NCBI GenBank assembly: GCA_963800395.1
Contig: CAWDBD010000002.1
Span: 1-64,000 of the forward strand
Direction: 5' to 3'
DNA: 64,000 nt
From: DASSBG01 sp963800395
Lineage (GTDB): Bacteria > Pseudomonadota > Gammaproteobacteria > Xanthomonadales > Rhodanobacteraceae
Positions 63,894 through 64,000 of the stretch are shown here, one piece after another. The notes under the pieces are model-generated. The model was given only the letters and a program-made list of their open reading frames with translations. It was not told the origin of the DNA and did not search any database. Both the position numbers and the translations under genes were made by a program. The first letter of the stretch is position 1; every line of letters starts with the position of its first letter.

Positions 63894-64000
63894 ATGGCGA
63901 GCCCGCAAGACCCTGGTCAGCGCGCAAGAAGGCGGCCAAAGAAGGAAGCTGGGCAAAAACAGCAGGTAAGTGCCGCGATGCTCCGTGATTTGGTGTCCCC
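63894..64000 (+). CDS. 5' end of a further gene, possibly TetR-type regulator (continues off the right edge)
   Basis: An open frame from the ATG at 63894 gives MASPQDPGQRARRRPKKEAGQKQQVSAAMLRDLVS before the window ends. The RRRPKKEAG phrase followed by a helix resembles the very start of some TetR-family regulators. GGAGG lies about 10 bases upstream. Too little is visible to decide. Confidence 0.3.
   Translation, partial: MASPQDPGQRARRRPKKEAGQKQQVSAAMLRDLVS

Overview
The window looks like a GC-rich chromosome segment of a gammaproteobacterium of the Xanthomonadales/Lysobacterales type. The evidence is gene order (rph-rdgB-hemW, yicC-gmk, rpoZ-spoT-ridA-recG, pilMNOPQ, a MoxR/VWA 'Bat' operon), a Xanthomonadaceae-type hypothetical family at 31568-32215, and a secreted protein ending in FADGFE. 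Most genes are housekeeping or cell-envelope genes. No tRNA, rRNA or CRISPR was recognised.

Layout. 1-8.4 kb: the 5' part of a small cydP-like gene behind an FNR-type site, pepQ, an adhesin-like lipoprotein, a large secreted protein, and a PilZ/DUF1631 pair. 8.6-13.8 kb (minus strand): rph-rdgB-hemW (hemW carries a one-base frameshift), a CPXCG protein, and btuB under a cobalamin riboswitch. 13.9-26 kb: yicC-gmk, then mlaFEDCB with mlaA convergent to it, then rpoZ-spoT-ridA-recG and a nucleoside hydrolase. The Mla block sits between gmk and rpoZ, which are often neighbours in other gammaproteobacteria.

26.1-29.6 kb is an accessory island. Two near-identical 475-bp non-autonomous insertion-sequence derivatives lie in direct orientation, each inserted into the same position of a REP-like hairpin with the same CTCAG duplication. 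Between them are a 3' scrap of putA, an 11-C tract inside a candidate promoter, a secreted HExxH protein and a membrane-anchored partner. The two genes read as lower in GC than their surroundings. This is the most novel-looking part of the window.

29.7-35 kb: rpmE2, gltA, a conserved hypothetical gene, an intact copy of the REP-like hairpin, and mrcA. 35-42.6 kb: pilMNOPQ followed at once by an Ig-like lipoprotein. 42.9-50.1 kb: moxR, DUF58, DUF4381, two VWA proteins and BatD. 50.3-64 kb: a dicarboxylate symporter, a 3'-truncated DUF2961 gene, a GlcD-type FAD oxidase, a macro-domain protein, waaA, tolC, a Pcm-like methyltransferase, a TetR regulator with a divergent small gene, a beta-helix protein with a C-terminal sorting signal, an Asp-hydroxylase/sulfotransferase fusion, and the start of a further gene.

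A heptamer, CCCGAGT, forms tandem arrays at three intergenic sites (13.04, 22.49 and 29.51 kb). Together with the REP-like hairpins and a third inverted-repeat element at 11.1 kb, this shows an active intergenic repeat ecology. All function calls come from reading the sequence; no database search was run.
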